DNA from: Gammaproteobacteria bacterium
GTDB lineage: Bacteria; Pseudomonadota; Gammaproteobacteria; Steroidobacterales; Steroidobacteraceae
DNA length: 57,285 nucleotides
Reading direction: 5' to 3'
Assembly: GCA_028293745.1 (NCBI GenBank)
Contig: JAQGOF010000083.1
Coordinates: forward strand, 1-57,285
In this document: piece after piece, positions 52,188 to 57,285 of the stretch
Layout: each line of letters begins with the position of its first letter
How positions within the stretch are numbered: position 1 is the stretch's first letter
Program-made: the position numbers and the translations under genes
The notes under the pieces: generated by a model
Databases searched by the model: none
Told to the model about the DNA's origin: nothing
What the model saw: the letters and a program-made list of their open reading frames with translations, nothing else

Positions 52188-52322
52188 GTCCCGATCATGA
52201 TTGCCGGCGATGCCGGCGGCCGGATCCGCACTGGTTTTCACTTGGCCGGCAAGGCGGACCCCATCACGCGAGTTGGGCTGACCGTACTGCAAGCGATGGG
52301 GGTGCAGGTTGACCACTGGGGT
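52188..52322 (+). pseudogene. C-terminal remnant of a DUF1552 protein
   Basis: After a stop at 52185 the frame reads VPIMIAGDAGGRIRTGFHLA, then TRVGLTVLQAMGVQVDHWG. This matches the end of DUF1552 proteins (xxAGxAGGRLKTGxH, TxLQAMGVxxDxxG), which are Tat-exported and usually paired with a DUF1592 cytochrome. The first 350 or more residues are missing, and the sequence after DHWG no longer fits the family. This is another cut gene. Confidence 0.5.
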
Positions 52323-52768
52323 GCACTGTCCATCTGCCGTAGCAGCGCTGCTGTCGCCGCCAAGCTCAGTTCCGCGGGCTATCCTGCCGGCGACATCCAT
52401 CAAAACGGTTCTCATAGCGAGCGGCGGCGGGCTGCGATTGTGGCGTATCGGTCTGTGCGGTCCAAGCAGTACTTGGCCGCGCTGCGCAGACAACAAGTAC
52501 GCTCAACACAAGCCCGCGCCAATGAGTCGAGCGAGCGCATGAATTCTCCAGATCTCTCACGAGGCTCCTCAAAGTCATCAGGGCGCGCAATCATACTGGC
52601 CTTGAGCGGATAGCGCCCGTCGGGCGCGCTCGTTCCCGTGCCGAAAGCGGCCCAGGGGTGGTGTATGGATCCGCAGTAGCTCCTTGCATTTCCGGATTCA
52701 CGAGGATCTGCGCCAGGTGACATAAGAGGTTCTCTTTCGTGATACCGAATAAGCGTGAGGTGCTCAGG
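52323..52768. other. Region without intact gene, beyond the remnants
   Basis: 446 bases between the DUF1552 remnant and the cytochrome c stop. On the minus strand 52366-52590 holds a short frame with a signal-peptide-like stretch (HWRGLVLSVLVVCAARPSTA), perhaps the start of a lost exported protein. Nothing else is recognisable. Confidence 0.3.
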
Positions 52769-54139
52769 CTACTCAGCTCCTTGCTTGCGCAGCTTCGCGA
52801 CCTTCTCAGCAGAGATGGCGGACGGCTTTGAACCGAAGCGGGCAATCACGTAGTTCGCGACGGTTGCGATCTCGAGATCCGAATAGGCAGCGCCGAATGC
52901 TGGCATGAATACCGGACCGTGGGGCGTCAGCCGCACCGTGCCGGCAATCACGATTTGGGCCACATTGGTCGCCGTGGGGTCATTGACTGCCCGCGCGCCG
53001 ATGAGTGTCGCCCAGCTCGTCAACGGACTCACGCCCGTCCAGTCGTGGCAGCTCACACAGGCGCCTTCGAAAATCTGCTTCCCGCGCGGTTCAAACGCTT
53101 CGGGAACACCCTGTTTGTGAGAAGCAGGCGCGGGTGTGGCTTTTACCGCCGGCAGATCGGGCGTCGCAATCGCGGGTACAGTCCTTTCATAGGTCACGAT
53201 CGCGGCAACATCATCCGGTGCCAGATGAGCCAAGCTCAAATCAACCGCCTCGCCCATCGGCCCGGATGCGGTACCGCGTCCGTCTGCGTGGCCCGCCCAG
53301 ATGTATCGGGTGAGCTCGTCGTCGGTCCAGCCGCCTATGCCGCTGCCGCTGTCGGTGGTCACGTTGTAGGCGCGCCAACCGCTTTGGACTTCGCCGGCGA
53401 ATTTGCGGCGGTTGTTCAGCGCCTCGAACAGATTGCGCGGCGTATGGCATTCGCCGCAATGACCGAGAGCCTCCGCAAGGTAAGCACCCCGATTCCACTG
53501 CGGGCTGTGGCCGGTGTTGGGCTCGAAGCGTCTATCCGGACTAAAAAGGAGGAACCAGGCGCTCAGCAGCCAGCGTTGGTTGAAGGGAAACACCAGCGTG
53601 TTCGACGGGGCCGAGGCGCTCACGGGCGCAAGGCTGAACAGGTAAGCTTTGATCGCCAGCGCATCCGCATCCGTCATGTAGGTATAGGCGTCATAGGGCA
53701 TCCCCGGATACAGACGCGCTCCGTCGCGCCTGATTCCCCGATGAACGGCCCTTAGGAAATCCGCATCGCTGTAAGCGCCGATGCCTGTCTGCTTGTCGGG
53801 CGTGATGTTGGTGGAATAAAGCGTTCCAATCGGCAGAACGAACGCACGACCGCCCGCGAACGGCACACCGTCCTGTACCGTGTGGCAGCTCTGGCAATCG
53901 GCCGCATGCGACAGGTATTCGCCGCGCTCCACGACGCTTGCCTGCACCAGCGCTGGCGGAACACCCGTGGGGTCTGGCCCGTGATAGCCAGCAAGGGCGA
54001 CGGTCTTGCCGCCGGCGAAATCCATCGGACCCGGACCCAACACGATCCACAGCACGCCAATCACCGCTACTACCACAATGACGGCAATGGCGATGACGAC
54101 GTACCGCGCCACAGCACCGCGCTGCGACAAGCCTTTCAA
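52769..54139 (-). CDS. Tri-heme cytochrome c subunit of a molybdenum hydroxylase
   Basis: 456 residues. The N-terminal helix (RYVVIAIAVIVVVAVIGVLW) is a membrane anchor or uncleaved signal. Three c-type hemes: CQSCH (82-86), CGECH (228-232) and CVSCH (361-365), each in a cytochrome c domain of about 110 residues, as in gluconate and alcohol dehydrogenase cytochrome subunits. It accepts electrons from the molybdenum enzyme and passes them to quinone or an oxidase. Its start overlaps the preceding stop by four bases. Confidence 0.92.
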   Translation of the reverse strand: MKGLSQRGAVARYVVIAIAVIVVVAVIGVLWIVLGPGPMDFAGGKTVALAGYHGPDPTGVPPALVQASVVERGEYLSHAADCQSCHTVQDGVPFAGGRAFVLPIGTLYSTNITPDKQTGIGAYSDADFLRAVHRGIRRDGARLYPGMPYDAYTYMTDADALAIKAYLFSLAPVSASAPSNTLVFPFNQRWLLSAWFLLFSPDRRFEPNTGHSPQWNRGAYLAEALGHCGECHTPRNLFEALNNRRKFAGEVQSGWRAYNVTTDSGSGIGGWTDDELTRYIWAGHADGRGTASGPMGEAVDLSLAHLAPDDVAAIVTYERTVPAIATPDLPAVKATPAPASHKQGVPEAFEPRGKQIFEGACVSCHDWTGVSPLTSWATLIGARAVNDPTATNVAQIVIAGTVRLTPHGPVFMPAFGAAYSDLEIATVANYVIARFGSKPSAISAEKVAKLRKQGAE

Positions 54140-56331
54140 ACGCTTTTCCTCTCCGCCAGCACGTCCCTGTCAATGGGCATCCGCCGCAATGGGATGCCCG
54201 TTGCGGCGAAGATCGCATTGCGCACGGCGGGAAGTGAGGCCGTCACGCCGGTCTCGCCGATTCCCCCCGGCGCTTCGCCGCTCTGGATGATATGGACCTC
54301 GATAGCCGGTACCTCATCAATGCGCAGCATCCGATAGTCATGGAAATTGCTTTGTTGGATGCGACCCCTGTCGATGGTGACCTCGCCATAGAACGCGGCC
54401 GTCAGCCCGAAGATCAGGCCGCCCTGCAATTGTGCGACGACGGTGTCCGGATTGACTACGATACCGGTGTCCACAGCGGTGACGATGCGGCGCACGCTCA
54501 CCTCGCCGCTGCGGTCCACTTCGACCTCGGCGACGGTGGCGATATAACTTCCGAACGAGGGCTGCACTGCGACACCTCGACCGTTACGCGGGGGTAGCGG
54601 CCGCCCCCATCCCGCCTTGCCGGCCACCAGTTCGAGCGCGGCCTTCAGACGTGGGGTCTTGTCGAGCATGGATCGGCGGAATTCGATCGGATCCCGCCCC
54701 GCCTTTTTGGCGAGCTCGTCCATGAAGCTCTCGATGGCAAAGACATTGTTGTTCGGCCCGACGCCCCGCCAGAATCCCGTCGGCACGGCGGGCGGCTCGT
54801 CACGAACATATTCCACGCGAAGATTGGGAATGTCATAGGGCATGTCCACAGCGCTGTCCACGGCGTCAATGTCAATTCCGTGTTGGAATGCCGGAGGCAG
54901 CCAGCGCGCAATGACCGCTGAGCCTGCGATACGATGCCTCCAGCCAACGATCCTGCCCGAGGAGAGGGTGGCGGTCATCCGGTCGTGATAGACGGGGCGG
55001 TAGAGGTCGTGCTGCACGTCCTCCTCACGGCTCCACACGACTTTGACCGGGCTGTCGACTTCCTTGGCAATACGCGCGGACTTTTCGACACCGTCCACTT
55101 CGAGCCGGCGCCCGAAGCCGCCTCCGATCAGCTGGTTATGGACGATCACCTTTTCAAGCGGGAGACCGGTGACTTTCGCTGCTATGGCTTGCGCGCGCGA
55201 AACGACTTGCGATCCGACCCACACTTCGCAGGCGTCGGGCCGCACGTGGACGGTACAGTTCATCGGCTCCATCGGTGCATGCGCGAGGAATGGAAGCTCG
55301 TAGTCAGCGTCCATCCTGTCCCCCTGAGCCAGCCCTTTCTCCGCGTCGCCAAGCGTCTTCGCCACCACGCCCTCGCGCTGACTGGCCGCCCTGATCTGAT
55401 TCCAGACATCCGCCTGTGTGACCCGGGCGTTGGGTCCCTCGCTCCAAGTGATGTTCAGGGCGTCGAGACCTTGCTTAGCCGCCCACGTGTGATCCCCGAC
55501 GACGGCGACAAGATCATCCAGGACCACGATCTGGCGAACACCCGGAATGATCTTAGCCACACGATCATCGACATGGCCCACTCTGCCGCCGAACACAGGG
55601 CAAGCCGCAAGCGTGGCAAACTTCACGCCTTCGGGCAGCATGTCGATACCATAGAGTGCCGTGCCTTTGGCTTTGTCGGGTGTGTCCAACCGCTTGAGCG
55701 GTTTGCCGATGAGCTTGAAGTCGGCAACGGACTTCAGCGGCGCATCCTGCGGCGGTGTTAGTTTTGCCGCACGATCCACCAGAGCCGCGTAGGGGAGCCT
55801 GCGTCCGCTGGCTTCGTGGAACACTTCGCTGTTGTTCGTGCGGCAACCGGCAGGATCGACCCCCCACATCTGCGCTGCCGCTTCGACCAACATGACGCGG
55901 GCTCCCGCGCCGGCCTTGCGTAAAGGAATCCAGAATGCCCGGATCGAGTTTGAGTTGCCGGTGACCTGGATGTGGAAGACGGGGTTGCCGTAGAGGGCGT
56001 CGTTGGGCGGCGCCGCTTCCAGCGCGACCTGGTCGAACGCGGCATCGAGCTCTTCGGCCAGAATCATCGGAACGGATGTGTAGACTCCCTGTCCCATCTC
56101 TACCTGCGGCATGATGAGTGTTATCTGCCCCTGGCGATCGATTCGAATAAAAGCGTTGGGCGCAAATTCATGAGTGCTGGTGTGCGACTGCGTGGCTCTA
56201 CCTTCTCCAAGCGGTACGTGAAAGCCCAACAGCAATGCACCACCTGCAGCGAGGCCAGCTTTGAGGATCTCGCGCCGCGACGGGTCGGCAACTTCGCCAG
56301 GGACAATGCTCCTTGCCGGGATGATCTCCAT
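54136..56331 (-). CDS. Molybdopterin-binding subunit, xanthine-dehydrogenase family (aldehyde or isoquinoline oxidoreductase type)
   Basis: 731 residues with a twin-arginine signal (SRREILKAGLAAGGALLLGF), so it is exported folded. Family segments include RIDRQGQITLIMPQVEMGQG, LPFLAHAPMEPMNCTVHVRP, QLIGGGFGRRLEVDGV, GFWRGVGPNNNVFAIES and SGEAPGGIGETGVTASLPAV (the C-terminal Glu of the molybdenum site in GETG). It hydroxylates an aldehyde or N-heterocycle in the periplasm. It works with the 2Fe-2S protein upstream and the cytochrome downstream; no FAD subunit is present, as expected for this type. Confidence 0.92.
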   Translation of the reverse strand: MEIIPARSIVPGEVADPSRREILKAGLAAGGALLLGFHVPLGEGRATQSHTSTHEFAPNAFIRIDRQGQITLIMPQVEMGQGVYTSVPMILAEELDAAFDQVALEAAPPNDALYGNPVFHIQVTGNSNSIRAFWIPLRKAGAGARVMLVEAAAQMWGVDPAGCRTNNSEVFHEASGRRLPYAALVDRAAKLTPPQDAPLKSVADFKLIGKPLKRLDTPDKAKGTALYGIDMLPEGVKFATLAACPVFGGRVGHVDDRVAKIIPGVRQIVVLDDLVAVVGDHTWAAKQGLDALNITWSEGPNARVTQADVWNQIRAASQREGVVAKTLGDAEKGLAQGDRMDADYELPFLAHAPMEPMNCTVHVRPDACEVWVGSQVVSRAQAIAAKVTGLPLEKVIVHNQLIGGGFGRRLEVDGVEKSARIAKEVDSPVKVVWSREEDVQHDLYRPVYHDRMTATLSSGRIVGWRHRIAGSAVIARWLPPAFQHGIDIDAVDSAVDMPYDIPNLRVEYVRDEPPAVPTGFWRGVGPNNNVFAIESFMDELAKKAGRDPIEFRRSMLDKTPRLKAALELVAGKAGWGRPLPPRNGRGVAVQPSFGSYIATVAEVEVDRSGEVSVRRIVTAVDTGIVVNPDTVVAQLQGGLIFGLTAAFYGEVTIDRGRIQQSNFHDYRMLRIDEVPAIEVHIIQSGEAPGGIGETGVTASLPAVRNAIFAATGIPLRRMPIDRDVLAERKSV

Positions 56332-56353
56332 CAGCTATCCAGTGGCCGGCTGC

Positions 56354-56809
56354 TCAACGCGATGCCGCCGCGCGCTTGATAGCGTCGCGGATACGCAGAT
56401 AGGTGCCGCAGCGACATAGGTTTCCTGCCATTGCGGCGTCGATATCCGAATCGTCCGGATTGGGCGTGCCGGCCAAAAGCGCGGCTGCCGACATGATTTG
56501 CCCGGACTGACAATAGCCGCATTGGATGACTTCGACGCCCAGCCACGCTTTCTGCACCTTGGCTCCGGCGAGCGTGGCCCCAACACCTTCGATAGTCGTG
56601 ACCTCGCGCTCACCGATCAAACCCACCGGCAGCAGGCATGAGCGGGCAGGCTTCCCGCCTAGGTGAACTGTGCAGGCGCCGCATTGGCCGATACCGCAAC
56701 CGAACTTGGTGCCGGTCAGGCCCAGAACATCCCGCAGCACCCACAGCAGAGGCATGTCCGCGGGCACATCGGCGTTGCGAACCTCACCGTTAATCTGGAG
56801 TCTCGTCAT
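56354..56809 (-). CDS. 2Fe-2S subunit of the molybdenum hydroxylase
   Basis: 151 residues. The plant-type cluster uses C38, C43, C46 and C58 ([24 protein letters not shown]), and the second, helical cluster uses C97, C100, C132 and C134 ([18 protein letters not shown]). All eight ligands are present. It transfers electrons from the molybdenum site of the next gene. The gap to that gene is 22 bases. It has no signal and is presumably exported with the Tat-bearing partner. Confidence 0.95.
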   Translation of the reverse strand: MTRLQINGEVRNADVPADMPLLWVLRDVLGLTGTKFGCGIGQCGACTVHLGGKPARSCLLPVGLIGEREVTTIEGVGATLAGAKVQKAWLGVEVIQCGYCQSGQIMSAAALLAGTPNPDDSDIDAAMAGNLCRCGTYLRIRDAIKRAAASR

Positions 56810-57059
56810 GGAACTCCCTCGGATTCAGGACACGCCGACTCCTGCGCGAGCATCGTCCGCCTCCACACCTCTCCGCTGCCTTGACCGCGATCAACTCTCA
56901 ACGTGAGCCACCCCATGGCCGTCACCAGCACGGGCCAACCGCCCGCCCACATATAAGACCGGCACCGGGGTCACCCTCCATCGGAAAGACCATCGCTTCG
57001 CCCCCTGCGGCGGCGGCTTGGCGGAACGGACGTCATGTGGAAATCGAGGCGATTGATGG

Positions 57060-57285
57060 TTATGGCACGAGGAGCTGGCGATGGGCGATGTCGCGAGCGG
57101 CGGTCTGCGCGTGCTCAACGACAACGTCGTGAAGACTCTGCGTATCCCGGATCATGTCATCGAGTCGGTCGTGGCCAAGGAGGAGAAGGAACTCGCGCGG
57201 CGCGAGCGCCTTTACCGCGGAGGTCGTCCGTTCCCTGATCTCACGGGACGGACCGTGATCCTCGTGGATGATGGGCTGGCGACCG
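57060..57285 (+). CDS. Phosphoribosyltransferase-domain protein, N-terminally truncated and running off the window
   Basis: The frame reads LWHEELAMGDVASGGLRVLN, then ESVVAKEEKELARRERLYRG and TGRTVILVDDGLAT, the PRPP-binding loop (VILVDDGLATG) of orphan phosphoribosyltransferases. The family starts about 65 residues before HEELAMG, but here a stop (57054) and unrelated sequence lie upstream, so the first third is absent. ATG 57081 could restart translation. This family is normally next to or fused with the dienelactone-hydrolase-like proteins; a decayed hydrolase of that kind occurs at 41960-42694. Confidence 0.7.

Noticed and set aside
52919..53755. Plus-strand open frame opposite the tri-heme cytochrome
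   Set aside because: Antisense shadow; the minus strand carries three CxxCH motifs and normal gene boundaries.

Overview
The window is GC-rich bacterial chromosomal DNA, dense in genes on both strands. No tRNA, rRNA, CRISPR array or intact transposon is visible. A TonB-dependent receptor, a flavin-dependent tryptophan-halogenase-like gene, MipA/OmpV, a GH49 dextranase-type enzyme, YaeQ, DsrE-like and GbsR-type genes suggest a Gram-negative gammaproteobacterium, perhaps near Steroidobacteraceae or Xanthomonadales. That placement is inferred from gene content only.

Layout. 1-6.6 kb: the end of a halogenase-like gene, a frameshifted GFA gene, a DUF2384 antitoxin-like gene coupled to a pirin, two internally deleted genes (a LysR and a DUF1989), an intact ureohydrolase, a divergent quinone reductase/LysR pair with a palindromic operator, and dodecin. 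6.6-18.2 kb: a secreted alkaline-phosphatase-fold protein, a PepSY protein, a hairpin-rich spacer, AraC, two MDR oxidoreductases, a VOC protein, a di-heme cytochrome c peroxidase, an exported MBL-fold protein and an alpha/beta hydrolase. 18.2-20.8 kb: a compact operon of GbsR/MarR regulator, DUF4166, DCC thioredoxin-like protein and saccharopine-dehydrogenase-like protein, with a perfect 32-bp palindrome centred on the regulator's start codon. 20.9-28.8 kb: a broken gene, PEBP, DUF1269, FMN reductase, DUF2267 and a MipA gene divergent from an OmpR/EnvZ-type two-component pair that share tandem GGTAAG boxes. 28.9-42.9 kb: remains of a YncE/phosphatase gene, a TonB receptor, a GFA::MFS chimera, CBS, DsrE and DUF2383 proteins, a GH49 enzyme, a GFA fusion protein, YaeQ, a GST-like protein, a damaged CPBP protease, YbaK and a hydrolase-fold pseudoenzyme. 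43-50.7 kb: a 1063-residue protein of unknown function, a chimeric remnant, a vanadium-haloperoxidase-like enzyme, HxlR, and a lipoprotein divergent from TetR with paired operators. 50.9-57.3 kb: SnoaL, T6SS-type DUF2169 and DUF1552 remnants, a three-gene molybdenum hydroxylase (2Fe-2S, molybdopterin, tri-heme cytochrome c), and a truncated phosphoribosyltransferase.

The most striking global feature is the number of genes whose two ends are recognisable but whose middle is gone, or that are fused to an unrelated gene. Intact operons lie between these scars. Either this lineage has undergone repeated short illegitimate deletions, or the assembly has dropped segments; raw reads would decide.
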